DNA of 26,467 nt from Planctomycetota bacterium (GCA_024277285.1 JAJRVM010000314.1:1-26467), one strand, 5' to 3'. Shown: positions 6,803 through 14,625, counted from the stretch's first letter. Notes: generated by a model not told the origin, from the letters alone. Translations and numbers: made by a program.

Positions 6803-8947
6803 TTACGGCAACTCCATCGCCAGGTTCTTGACCAAGAATGCCCATTGATCAGCAATCTCCTCGATGATCTTCGCCGTCGGCTTGCCAGCCCCGTGCCCAG
6901 CACGTGTTTCGATCCGAATCAGGACCGGCGCATCGCCAGCCTGGCACTCTTGCAGCCGTGCCGCGAATTTGAAGCTATGCCCCGGAACCACTCGATCGTC
7001 GGTGTCGGCCGTCGTCACCAACGTTGCGGGATACTTGGTATTCGGCTTGAGATTGTGGTACGGCGAGTAGGCCAACAGCGCCTTGAACTGCTTCGGATCG
7101 GCGTCTTCCGCGCTTCCATAGTCGTCGACCCAGAAACGACCGGCCGTGAACACATGGAAACGAAGCATGTCCATCACACCAACCGCCGGTAGGCAAGCCC
7201 CGAATAGATCAGGCCGTTGGGTCATGCACGCACCGACCAACAACCCACCATTACTGCCACCCTGAATGGCCAACTTCTTGGTGCTGGTGTATTTGTGATC
7301 GATCAGCCACTCTGCAGCGGCGATGAAGTCATCGAACACGTTCTGTTTGTTCAATTTCGTTCCGGCCTGATGCCACTCTTCACCATACTCGCCACCACCA
7401 CGCAAATTGGCCACAGCCAACACGCCACCCATCTCCATCCACGCCAATCGACTGGTCGAAAACCCGGGTGTGAGCGGGATATTGAAACCGCCGTAACCGT
7501 AGAGCAACGTCGGATTCTGCCCATCCAGCTTGAGCCCCTTCTTGCTGGTGATGAACATCGGTACCTTCGTGCCGTCCTTGCTCTTGCAGAAAACCTGCTT
7601 CGTCTCGTAGCTTTCCGGATCGAACTTCACGTCCGCTCGACGCAACAGTCGGCTCTTGCGTGTGATCAAGTCAAAACGGTAGGTACTCGGAGGCACCGCG
7701 AAGCTCGAGAAAGAATAGAACGTTTCGGTGTCCGTCCGCTTTCCGCTAAACCCAGATGCCGTGCCAATCCCCGGAAACGCGACCGTATCTACAAGCTCGC
7801 CAGCGGGCGTGTACAGCAGAATTTGCGTCTTAGCATCCTCCAGATACTGAGCAATGAACATATTCCCGACAAAACCGACGCTGCGGAGCACGTTCTCCGA
7901 TTGTGGAATGATCTCCTTCCAGTCATCGCGATCGGGCTTCCGAATATCGATCGCGATCAAACGCTTCTTGGCAGCATCCACGTCGGTCTGAAAATAAAAG
8001 ACGGGACCATCATTGCCGACAAACGAAAACTCATTTTCAAAGTTGTCAATGAGTTCGATCGGCATTCCAAATGGTTCGTTCAGGTCTTTGTAGAACACGC
8101 GATACTTGTCGTCTGTTCCCTTCCACACCGTAATGACCAGATAATCTCCATCCTCAGTCACATCGACCTGAAACCCCCAGTCGGGATGATCCGGACGACA
8201 GAATACCAGTACATCCTCGGCCTGAGGCGTAGCGACTCGGTGATAATAGATTTTCTGATTCAGGTTCAGACTTTGAAACTCCTCACCTTCCTGAGGTTCA
8301 TCATACCGGCTGTAGAACAGACCCTTGCTGTCCTTGTTCCAGGCAACTCCCGAAAACTTGATCCACTGTAATTCGTCCGCCAAATCTTTGCCCGATTCGA
8401 TCTCTCGAAACTTCCACTTCCGCCAATCGCTCCCGCCATCCTGCACGCCATATGCCAGATACTTCCCGTCATCGCTGAACGCCATACCCGACAGAGCAAT
8501 CGTGCCATCCTTGGACCATTTATTCGGGTCCAGCAACACGCGGGGCGAGCTCTTGAGCGTCTCCATCATGAACAGCACGAATTGATTCTGTAGCCCTGTA
8601 TTGTGTAAATAGTAATAGCGGCCACCCCGCTTTAATGGTGAACCGTATTTTTCGTAGTCCCACAATTCGGTCAAACGTCGTTGAATCGTCGCACGCTGCG
8701 GAATCGCTTTCAGGTAAGCAAACGTAACTTTATTTTCCGCTTCCACCCACGCGGCAACCTCCGCCGAAGTACGCACGTCATCCTCCAACCAGCGGTAGGG
8801 ATCAGGGACTTCGGTCCCATGGTATTTGTCAACATGCTCCACCTTGCGGGTCTCCGGGTAAGCTAGATCTTGTTGCGCAACCAAGCGGCTGGCACAGGCA
8901 ACGACACAAACCATCACAATAGACATGAGTCTCGCAGAACCGTTCAT
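6803..8947 (-). CDS. secreted prolyl oligopeptidase (S9A family)
   Basis: The 714-residue product has a signal peptide (about 1-26, ending SRLVAQ), an N-terminal seven-bladed propeller region, and a C-terminal alpha/beta hydrolase domain. The catalytic triad is visible: Ser565 in GGSNGG, Asp650 in DTDDRVVPG, and His685 in RAGHGAGKP. DPYRWLEDD near the N-terminus is typical of the family. It cleaves short proline-containing peptides after Pro, presumably in the periplasm or outside. ATG 8947 is preferred because AAAGGT stands at suitable spacing and the signal peptide starts there. An in-frame ATG at 8977 would add ten residues and would lie inside the left target duplication of the miniature transposon at 8982-9260. 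That insertion has therefore replaced the native sequence beyond about 35 bases upstream, so expression may depend on sequence within the element or a remaining core promoter. Confidence 0.93.
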   Translation of the reverse strand: MNGSARLMSIVMVCVVACASRLVAQQDLAYPETRKVEHVDKYHGTEVPDPYRWLEDDVRTSAEVAAWVEAENKVTFAYLKAIPQRATIQRRLTELWDYEKYGSPLKRGGRYYYLHNTGLQNQFVLFMMETLKSSPRVLLDPNKWSKDGTIALSGMAFSDDGKYLAYGVQDGGSDWRKWKFREIESGKDLADELQWIKFSGVAWNKDSKGLFYSRYDEPQEGEEFQSLNLNQKIYYHRVATPQAEDVLVFCRPDHPDWGFQVDVTEDGDYLVITVWKGTDDKYRVFYKDLNEPFGMPIELIDNFENEFSFVGNDGPVFYFQTDVDAAKKRLIAIDIRKPDRDDWKEIIPQSENVLRSVGFVGNMFIAQYLEDAKTQILLYTPAGELVDTVAFPGIGTASGFSGKRTDTETFYSFSSFAVPPSTYRFDLITRKSRLLRRADVKFDPESYETKQVFCKSKDGTKVPMFITSKKGLKLDGQNPTLLYGYGGFNIPLTPGFSTSRLAWMEMGGVLAVANLRGGGEYGEEWHQAGTKLNKQNVFDDFIAAAEWLIDHKYTSTKKLAIQGGSNGGLLVGACMTQRPDLFGACLPAVGVMDMLRFHVFTAGRFWVDDYGSAEDADPKQFKALLAYSPYHNLKPNTKYPATLVTTADTDDRVVPGHSFKFAARLQECQAGDAPVLIRIETRAGHGAGKPTAKIIEEIADQWAFLVKNLAMELP

Positions 8948-8981
8948 GAGCATTACCTTTGGAATCGCAAATCTCATATTC

Positions 8982-9260
8982 GTAACAGTTTAGCCGAATG
9001 ATGTAATGTCGCTTTCAAGAGACTCCCATGAGCCTGTCCCATGGGTGAAAACGCCTGGTGAGCTACCCGCGATGCCAGCTCCCCCCCTTTCCTCCCCGCC
9101 GCCGAAGGCGGCGGGGAGGAAAGGGAGCCGTGGATGTGGAGGGGATGGGACGTCACGGGTAGCCTACCCATCCTCTTCACCCACCGCACAACGCGGTGGG
9201 GGTCGACCGATGGAAAATGAACTCGAGTGCACGTCTCACTTCCGCTGGCTAAACAAATAC
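8982..9260. mobile_element. IS66-type miniature foldback element, copy 1
   Basis: The element begins GTAACAGTTTAGCC and ends GGCTAAACAAATAC, an imperfect terminal inverted repeat. It is flanked by TCATATTC (8974-8981) and TCATATCC (9261-9268), an 8-bp duplication with one mismatch. It has no significant coding capacity. Inside are nested inverted repeats in matching order: GGGTGAA with TTCACCC, GCTACCCGCGATG with a CGTCACGGGTAGC partner, and a perfect 19-bp central stem (9085-9103 with 9107-9125) closed by GAA. GTAA termini with 8-bp duplications fit IS66-family transposition. A sister copy lies at 20163-20433. The diverged right end and duplication suggest an older insertion than copy 2. Confidence 0.85.
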
Positions 9261-9311
9261 TCATATCCTAACTTCGTGGACGATTGCGGCTTGAAATACA
9301 ATCCCATACAA

Positions 9312-9340
9312 GAGGGCCGCCTCGACACGGGGCGGCCCTC
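9312..9340 (-). terminator. hairpin downstream of the cytochrome c peroxidase gene
   Basis: GAGGGCCGCC (9312-9321) and GGCGGCCCTC (9331-9340) form a perfect 10-bp GC-rich stem with a 9-base loop, 55 bases after the stop of the minus-strand peroxidase gene. Only a weak T-rich stretch follows on the minus strand, so it may be an imperfect intrinsic terminator. Confidence 0.5.
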
Positions 9341-9355
9341 AGTGATCATCGTGGC

Positions 9356-9387
9356 CATGCTGCGATGGCGTCATGCTGCGATGGCAC
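9356..9387. repeat. two tandem 16-bp units CATGCTGCGATGGC(GT/AC)
   Basis: Two adjacent copies differ only in the last two bases and lie between the peroxidase stop codon and its downstream hairpin. It is probably a slippage duplication, and no role is evident. Confidence 0.6.
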
Positions 9388-9394
9388 AGTTCGG

Positions 9395-10921
9395 CTACGG
9401 CAGTTTCGGTGCATCCATCACGGGATACTCGCCCGAAAGGGCTTTCAGAAACTCGACGATCGCAGCTTGATCTTCAGCCGAGACCTTTTTGGTGCCGATA
9501 CCCTTGAGCACGCCGGAAAGATTGTCGTTGGCAATCCCGCCGCCCGCCATCATAGCAACCGCTTTCTCTAACGTGTCGCAGCTGCCGTCATGGAAATAGG
9601 GTGCCGTGTTGGCCGCTTCGCGCAACGAAGGCACGCGGTACTTGCCCAAGTCTTTTTCCTCGTTGGTAACCGCCTTGCGACCCTGGTCCGGCTTCTCTTT
9701 GTCCATCCCAACGCCCGCGTTATAGTAGCGATAGCTACTGAACATCGGCTGGCTGTGGCAGGTCGAACAACCGACATCGTCAAACAACTCCATCCCCTTC
9801 TTCTGAATGTCGTTCAACGCCGCCTTGTCGCCAGCAGTGAACTTGTCGTAGGGAGAATTGCCACTCAACACGGTGCGTTCAAAAGCGGCGATCGCCTTGG
9901 CAATGCCTTCCTTCGTTACATCGGTCTGGAAGACCTTCTGAAACTGCGCTTTGTAGCCTGCGATGGCGTTGAGCTCAGGAATCAGCGCAGCCAAAGTGTG
10001 GCCCATCTCAATCGGATTCTCGATTGGCCCCAAGGCTTGAACTTCAAGCGTCGCAGCGCGACCATCCCAGAATTGCTCTTTGGCATAAGCCGCGTTGATC
10101 ACGGTCGGCGCATTGGCGCCACCCATCTGACCACCAATTCCCTTGCTGGTCGGTGTGTGCTCGGCCCACGCTTCTTTCGGACCGTGACAACTGGCGCAAG
10201 CAACCGTGCCGTCTTTGCTCAAGCGTTTGTCAAAATAGAGCATTTTTCCCAACTCGATCTTTTCGACCGACATCGGGTTGTCCGCCGGAATCTTCAGGTC
10301 GGGCAAGCCGAGCGGTACTTTCCCTTCGTACGGCGTCAACTTGGGCGCAGGCTCGTCTGCCGGCGCTGCTTCTTTGGCCGGTTCCGCTTTCATGGGCGGT
10401 TCCGCTGCCGCGGGTGCCGTCACGGCCGGCCCAGGCGTTGGCGTCTTGGCCGCAGGTGCTTCTTTAGCGGGTTCTTCCTTCGCAGGTTCTTCCTTCGCAG
10501 GTTCTTCCTTCGCAGGTGCTTCTTTAGCAGGTGCTTCTTTAGCAGGTGCTTCTTTAGCAGGCTCTTCTTTAGCAGGCTCTTCCTTAGCAGGCTCTTCCTT
10601 AGCAGGCTCTTCCTGCATGGGCGGGTCGATCGCCGGGGCGTCGGCCGCATCGGCAGGCTCGTCCTTCGCTCCCTCGTCCTTCGCTGGGACGTCCGTGGCA
10701 GGCTTGTCCGTCGATTCATCGGCCGCCGGCTGATCGGTCGCGTCGTCGGCAGTTGCCTGATCATCGGCATCCTGATCATCGGCGGCAGTCGTCGCCGAAT
10801 CGTCGGCCGGTTCGGTGGTCCCCTTTTTGTCGTCGGTTGGCGCGCAACCAGTGACCAACAGGGTTGTCATGAGGGCCACCGCAGCCCACATCCACCAGCG
10901 ATCCCATCTGTGTCTCATCAT
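9395..10921 (-). CDS. lipoprotein di-haem cytochrome c peroxidase (CcpA/MauG family)
   Basis: The protein has 508 residues from ATG 10921, which lies 7 bases after GAGGAG. A lipoprotein signal ends in LLVTGC with the lipidated Cys at 26. Residues about 30-205 are a low-complexity spacer rich in Asp, Ala, Pro and Lys, including about ten PAKEE/PAKEA units (about 105-155). The enzyme domain begins near 210 (LGLPDLKIPADNP) and has haem c motifs CASCH at 242-246 and CSTCH at 385-389, with the family's FWDGRA, ENPIEMG and PSLREAANTAPYFHDG segments. It probably reduces hydrogen peroxide in the periplasm with electrons from cytochromes, or acts as a MauG-like oxidase. The long spacer would hold the domain away from the membrane. 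It lies 166 bases downstream of the FMN synthase-like gene and may share its transcription. Confidence 0.88.
   Translation of the reverse strand: MMRHRWDRWWMWAAVALMTTLLVTGCAPTDDKKGTTEPADDSATTAADDQDADDQATADDATDQPAADESTDKPATDVPAKDEGAKDEPADAADAPAIDPPMQEEPAKEEPAKEEPAKEEPAKEAPAKEAPAKEAPAKEEPAKEEPAKEEPAKEAPAAKTPTPGPAVTAPAAAEPPMKAEPAKEAAPADEPAPKLTPYEGKVPLGLPDLKIPADNPMSVEKIELGKMLYFDKRLSKDGTVACASCHGPKEAWAEHTPTSKGIGGQMGGANAPTVINAAYAKEQFWDGRAATLEVQALGPIENPIEMGHTLAALIPELNAIAGYKAQFQKVFQTDVTKEGIAKAIAAFERTVLSGNSPYDKFTAGDKAALNDIQKKGMELFDDVGCSTCHSQPMFSSYRYYNAGVGMDKEKPDQGRKAVTNEEKDLGKYRVPSLREAANTAPYFHDGSCDTLEKAVAMMAGGGIANDNLSGVLKGIGTKKVSAEDQAAIVEFLKALSGEYPVMDAPKLP
10455..10619. repeat. 15-bp minisatellite encoding the PAKE(E/A) repeat
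   Basis: Eleven consecutive 15-bp units (GGTTCTTCCTTCGCA, GGTGCTTCTTTAGCA and GGCTCTTCCTTAGCA variants on the plus strand) lie inside the peroxidase gene and encode five-residue units. Unit variants occur in blocks (three GGTTCTTCCTTCGCA in a row, three GGTGCTTCTTTAGCA in a row, then GGCTCTTC types), the pattern expected from recent slippage. Gain or loss of units keeps the frame and changes spacer length. Confidence 0.85.
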
Positions 10922-11087
10922 CGTCCTTCTCCTCACGTAAGTTTACTCATCGGACAGACCGTCGTTACTACAGGTATAGAGGTTGCTGAGCCCACTTGGG
11001 GACTCCGTTGAAATCGAAAACAAGTGAACAGACAAAACCGCTCGCCGTCACGGCCATTGCCTCCATGTCGCGCGCGTTTCAAACCGC

Positions 11088-12509
11088 TCACACATGGGCG
11101 ATCATTGTCGCGCTGGAGAGTTCCGAGTTCGTGGTACACACATCCTCAATCGACATTTCATGCACATTGGCGTTGCCGGTCAACCGAGCGAACATCTTCA
11201 GCTCGTCGGTCGACACACGCAGGAAGTTCCCAAGATACCGCGCTGACGTGTCGATTTGAAGACGCCGCCGGAGTAATGGATCCTGCGTGGCGATCCCCAC
11301 CGGACACCTTCCGGTATTGCAAATCCGATACTGCTGACATCCACTGGCAATTAACGCGGCGGTGGCAAGGGCTACGGCATCGGCGCCGAGCGCCAAGGCC
11401 TTGGCGAAATCGGCTGAAACACGCATTCCGCCGGTAATCACCAACGAAACCTGCTCAGCATGGTTCTGATCGAGCCATTTTCTGGCTCGGCACAACGCAT
11501 TAATCGTCGGGACGGAAGTGGCATCCTTGACGAACTTGGGAGCTGCTCCGGTGGCACCGGCGCTGCCATCGAGTGTGAAAAAATCGGGCCCTGCCGCCAA
11601 CGCAAATTCCAGATCGGCTTCCAGGTCGCCAGCGGCGATTTTGACCCCGATCGGCCGTCCCTCGGAGCGTGTGCGCAGCGAATCGACCAGACGGCGTAGG
11701 TCGTCCCGCGTTTGAATGTCGGCAAAGTGGGCCGGACTGATAATTTCCTTTCCTACTTCGCGCCCGCGCACAACCGCGATCTCCTCGGTGACCTTGTTAC
11801 CGGGCAGGTGCCCCCCCATCCCCGGCTTGGCCGATTGACCGATTTTGATCTCGATCGCATCGACGCGGCGCAGATTCTCATCGGTAATACTGTACAAGTT
11901 TGGCACATATTCGAGGATGTACTTGTGCGCATGGGCGAACTCGTCCTCCAGCATCCCCCCTTCACCCGAGCAGATGGCGGTTCCGACGGCGGCGCTGCCC
12001 TTGGCCAGCGCGATCTTGATCTCGCGCGACAAGGCACCGTACGACATGTGGCTGACGATGATGGGCGTATCGATCACCAGTGGCTTATCCGCACCAGGCC
12101 CCAAAACGGTTTTCGTTTGAATCGGCTCGTCCTCATTCAGCGGCATCTTCGCCAACTGCGCCCCCTTGATCAGCACATCATCCCACGACACCGGTTTCTT
12201 CCGGCTACTCATCGCTTCGGTGATCGACTGGCCCGTCTCGGCAATCGCGTGAATATCATCCAAATAGGGCTCACGCGCATCGGCCGTCCTCTTCCACGGC
12301 GCCAGGTATTCCGCCTCGCCTGGCTCTGCAGCCACTTGATCGGCAATCGGGACGCCATCCGCCTTCTCGGCCGGCGGCCCAGACGTGCTCGCTTCTGGCC
12401 CCGACTGCGGGCGACTCACCGCGCCACGCAGAAAATACATCAGTAACGTCGCCAATGCTCCGCACAACACGAACGCGACACCCAACAGCGAATTGGTCAG
12501 CGGGCTCAT
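11088..12509 (-). CDS. membrane-anchored FMN-binding glutamate synthase domain protein
   Basis: The 473-residue product starts with one hydrophobic helix (about 8-28), followed by a linker and then a stand-alone glutamate synthase catalytic domain. Visible landmarks are ISHMSYGALS, GSAAVGTAICSGEGG, IEIKIGQSAKPGMGGHLPG, the VKIAAGDLEADLEFALAAG segment, and the cysteine motif C391-x5-C397-x4-C402 that holds the 3Fe-4S cluster in GltB-type enzymes. It lacks the N-terminal amidotransferase domain and no NADPH subunit is nearby. Ordinary glutamine-dependent glutamate synthesis is therefore uncertain, and some related proteins are only annotated as FMN-binding oxidoreductases. It starts 13 bases after the rubredoxin fusion stop, behind a GGAGG site, so the two are almost certainly co-translated. 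The neighbouring rubredoxin is an attractive electron partner, which is inference. Confidence 0.85.
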   Translation of the reverse strand: MSPLTNSLLGVAFVLCGALATLLMYFLRGAVSRPQSGPEASTSGPPAEKADGVPIADQVAAEPGEAEYLAPWKRTADAREPYLDDIHAIAETGQSITEAMSSRKKPVSWDDVLIKGAQLAKMPLNEDEPIQTKTVLGPGADKPLVIDTPIIVSHMSYGALSREIKIALAKGSAAVGTAICSGEGGMLEDEFAHAHKYILEYVPNLYSITDENLRRVDAIEIKIGQSAKPGMGGHLPGNKVTEEIAVVRGREVGKEIISPAHFADIQTRDDLRRLVDSLRTRSEGRPIGVKIAAGDLEADLEFALAAGPDFFTLDGSAGATGAAPKFVKDATSVPTINALCRARKWLDQNHAEQVSLVITGGMRVSADFAKALALGADAVALATAALIASGCQQYRICNTGRCPVGIATQDPLLRRRLQIDTSARYLGNFLRVSTDELKMFARLTGNANVHEMSIEDVCTTNSELSSATMIAHV

Positions 12510-12522
12510 AGAACGGCCTCCG

Positions 12523-13692
12523 CTACTTGATGTAAGTCTTTTCCAGGTACTCGATAATCAACGCTAACTCACTATCGGTCACTTCAAGCCCCTCCTCGAC
12601 CATCGTCGAGACCAACTGACGAGCTTCCTCCGCACTGGCCGGTGGTGACCCGGCGACGAGCGAAGCATCGTGGCACTGCGAACACTTGGCGGCAACCAAT
12701 GCTGCGGCCTTTTCGGCATCATAGGAACTGGGATTTGAATCGGAGCCACTCCCATCACTCTTGGTCAACGCTTCCGCAGCCTTGAGCGAACTGGCACGCT
12801 GTTCCCGCTGTTGGCTCAATTGCCGCGACGACTTTTGTAATTGCGGCGAGAGGGCCGTTAGGTACGCTGTGACTTGCCACTGCTGCGTCTCGCTGAGCGG
12901 ATCGAGCAGCGTCGTGCGATCGGCCATGCGCCGCACCGTCTGCCGCCACAACGACGGCGTGCGAGGCTTGGCCAACACGGTGCGCAAATCGTGGCAGCCG
13001 ATGCACTCGTGTCGCAAGATCCGCTGCCCCTGACGCAACGAGCGCGCCGTAGAATAATCCGCACTGGCCACTGCATCCAATCCGGCCTGCGTCAATAACG
13101 TCTTGACCCGCTGCTGGCTCACCGGCGTGAACAGCTTCGCCGTGACAAACGCTTCACGAAACGCTGACGGCACGGAAATACCAATCAGCACCACACTGCT
13201 GACCAGCAACGAAGTGCCAAGCAACGGGACCAAGGCCTGATCCAAGCGGCGAAAGAAGCGAACGATGCCGATCTTCAATAACAGAATCACACCTACCGCC
13301 ATCCCCAGCGCCAAGTGAACCACCGTGCGTGCGGGAAACTCGATCTGGTACGTCCAGAGTCGCGGTACCATCTGGACCATCATCACAACATAAACCGCCA
13401 GAAAGACATAACCGAACACGCGGTGCGCCCAAAGCGCCTTGTCCGCCGCACCACGCCGCGGTGGCCGCACAGCGGTTTCACCCGTTTCACCCGTTTCACG
13501 CGTTTCGGCCGTTTCGGTCGTTTCGGTCGTTTCGGTCGCACCAACGGGGGCGTCGCTCGCCGCTTCAACGTCGAATTCCGACTTGGCCGCACCGCAAACG
13601 GGACAGGTCCAAGAATCTGGCAAGTCCCCGAAGAGCTCTCCCGCCGCGTCGTCGTGGACGTAGCCACAAATGGAACAGACATATCGGGCCAT
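12523..13692 (-). CDS. rubredoxin - three-helix membrane - di-haem cytochrome c fusion
   Basis: ATG 13692, preceded by AAAGGTGG, opens a 389-residue protein. Residues 1-40 form a short rubredoxin: C6-x2-C9 and C30-x2-C33, with about ten residues fewer between the pairs than standard rubredoxins. Then comes a Thr/Glu-rich linker (53-74) and three hydrophobic helices (about 88-110, 123-146, 153-175) with His90 and His126 near helix ends. The C-terminal part carries CIGCH (230-234) and CSQCH (337-341), separated by a Gln/Ser-rich segment. Three helices place the rubredoxin in the cytoplasm and the haem domains in the periplasm, so it may move electrons across the membrane. An upstream frame extension to 13815 would translate the tandem repeat at 13711-13778 and is not favoured. 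Its neighbours are a Fur-family regulator upstream and the FMN synthase domain gene downstream. Confidence 0.85.
   Translation of the reverse strand: MARYVCSICGYVHDDAAGELFGDLPDSWTCPVCGAAKSEFDVEAASDAPVGATETTETTETAETRETGETGETAVRPPRRGAADKALWAHRVFGYVFLAVYVVMMVQMVPRLWTYQIEFPARTVVHLALGMAVGVILLLKIGIVRFFRRLDQALVPLLGTSLLVSSVVLIGISVPSAFREAFVTAKLFTPVSQQRVKTLLTQAGLDAVASADYSTARSLRQGQRILRHECIGCHDLRTVLAKPRTPSLWRQTVRRMADRTTLLDPLSETQQWQVTAYLTALSPQLQKSSRQLSQQREQRASSLKAAEALTKSDGSGSDSNPSSYDAEKAAALVAAKCSQCHDASLVAGSPPASAEEARQLVSTMVEEGLEVTDSELALIIEYLEKTYIK
13475..13537. repeat. 9-bp tandem repeat coding the Thr-Glu linker
   Basis: Seven 9-bp units (GTTTCACCC, GTTTCACGC, GTTTCGGCC, GTTTCGGTC types) lie within the rubredoxin fusion gene and encode the repeated ET-containing linker between rubredoxin and the first helix. 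The unit is a multiple of three, so copy number can vary without frameshift. Confidence 0.8.
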
Positions 13693-13710
13693 AATGAGCC
13701 ACCTTTGTTC

Positions 13711-13778
13711 GCTTTTCCAATTCGGCCAGCTTTTCCAATTCGGCCAGTATTCCAATTCGGCCAGTATTCCAATTCGGC
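13711..13778. repeat. intergenic tandem repeat of 17-18 bp (TTCCAATTCGGCCA)
   Basis: Two 18-bp units (GCTTTTCCAATTCGGCCA) and nearly two 17-bp units (GTATTCCAATTCGGCCA) fill the space between the regulator gene and the rubredoxin fusion start. They lie only about 20 bases from the ATG at 13692, so copy number could affect leader structure or promoter spacing. Confidence 0.8.
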
Positions 13779-13815
13779 ACACGCGCCGGTCGTCGAACAG
13801 CACCTCTCTGGACAC

Positions 13816-14277
13816 TCAGTCCGGGTGCGTCTGCCGACACGCGCGGCAAAGCCCGTGAAAGTGGACGGCGAAGTCCTCCACTACAAACCCCCGACGCTGC
13901 TTGGGCGAGAGCTCGATGGTGTCAAACTTCTTGGTTTCAACATCGACCACCTTGTGACAAGTCCGGCAGATCAAGTGATGATGGCGAGTCACTTTGCCAT
14001 CAAAACGCACCGTTGCTCCAGGATGATGAAGACGGCGTAACACACCTAATTTGCAGAGCGTTTCCAGGGATCGATAAACGGTCGTTCGAGACAGCCCCGG
14101 GATTCGCCCCTTGACCGATTCGAAAATCTGGTCGACCGACGGGTGATCGTCCCGCTGGAGCACGGCGCGCAGGATATCCCGACGCTGCACCGTAAGCGGC
14201 ATCCCGCGTTCGCGGCACAGAGCGTCAAACTCCTGCAACCGTCGTTCAATTTCTGGCTCGTTCACGACCGAATCCAC
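13816..14277 (-). CDS. Fur/PerR family transcriptional regulator
   Basis: The 153-residue protein has the family layout: an N-terminal winged helix (MPLTVQRRDILRAVLQRDDHPSVDQIFESV, GLSRTTVYRSLETLCKLGVL) and a C-terminal metal-binding dimerisation domain with HHHLICRTCHKVVDVE and a final LCRAC. The two CxxC pairs are the usual structural zinc site. Whether it senses iron, zinc or peroxide cannot be settled from sequence alone. The start is a GTG at 14277 without a strong ribosome site, so a GTG four codons in is possible. A Fur-box-like palindrome lies 20 bases upstream, suggesting autoregulation. The rubredoxin fusion gene follows after 123 bases, and a membrane cytochrome is divergent, so it probably controls this redox block. 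Confidence 0.9.
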   Translation of the reverse strand: MDSVVNEPEIERRLQEFDALCRERGMPLTVQRRDILRAVLQRDDHPSVDQIFESVKGRIPGLSRTTVYRSLETLCKLGVLRRLHHPGATVRFDGKVTRHHHLICRTCHKVVDVETKKFDTIELSPKQRRGFVVEDFAVHFHGLCRACRQTHPD

Positions 14278-14296
14278 TCGTTACACCAGATATACT

Positions 14297-14311
14297 CAAT
14301 GGTAATCATTG
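14297..14311. promoter_or_regulatory. Fur-box-like operator
   Basis: CAATGGTAATCATTG is an inverted repeat with 5-bp arms (CAATG/CATTG). On the minus strand the surrounding 19 bases agree with the Fur consensus GATAATGATAATCATTATC at 13 positions by my count. It lies 20 bases before the regulator start, in the shared region with the divergent cytochrome gene, and is a candidate autoregulatory site. Confidence 0.5.
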
Positions 14312-14625
14312 TCAAACAGTAGCCTTTACCCGCACACTGTATCGATTCCCAACAGCGCTGTCAATCATCCGGCCGCCACTCGCACCACGCCATACTATCG
14401 GCGCGGCGCGGGCCCAGCCGTGGGCACCGGTGGACATCAGGCCTGCCAAAGACGTCTCGCTGCCCCGGTTCTTCGCGAAGCGACAATGCGTTGCTCAGTA
14501 TCTTGAGAATCCCACGCAGTTGTGTTAGCTTGCGCCATGTTGTATGCCTGCCAGTGGCACACTTGTCAGCATTCACGATCACGCAATTCCCGTCCGAGAC
14601 TCGGAGAAGCCAAGGAGCTGAAGGA

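Noticed and set aside
7217..8371. 384-codon open frame on the plus strand
   Set aside because: It is antisense to the prolyl oligopeptidase gene, with no domain and no ribosome site.
10455..10619. CRISPR-like array of regular repeats
   Set aside because: The 15-bp units are contiguous without spacers and lie in frame inside a gene, so this is a coding minisatellite. The repeats at 13475-13537 and 13711-13778 are also contiguous. No CRISPR array or cas gene is present.
9590..11011. 473-codon open frame on the plus strand
   Set aside because: It is antisense to the di-haem peroxidase gene. Its RRFFLRR repeats are just the complement of the 15-bp PAKE minisatellite.
11712..12446. 244-codon open frame on the plus strand
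   Set aside because: It is antisense to the FMN synthase-domain gene, whose motifs are intact.
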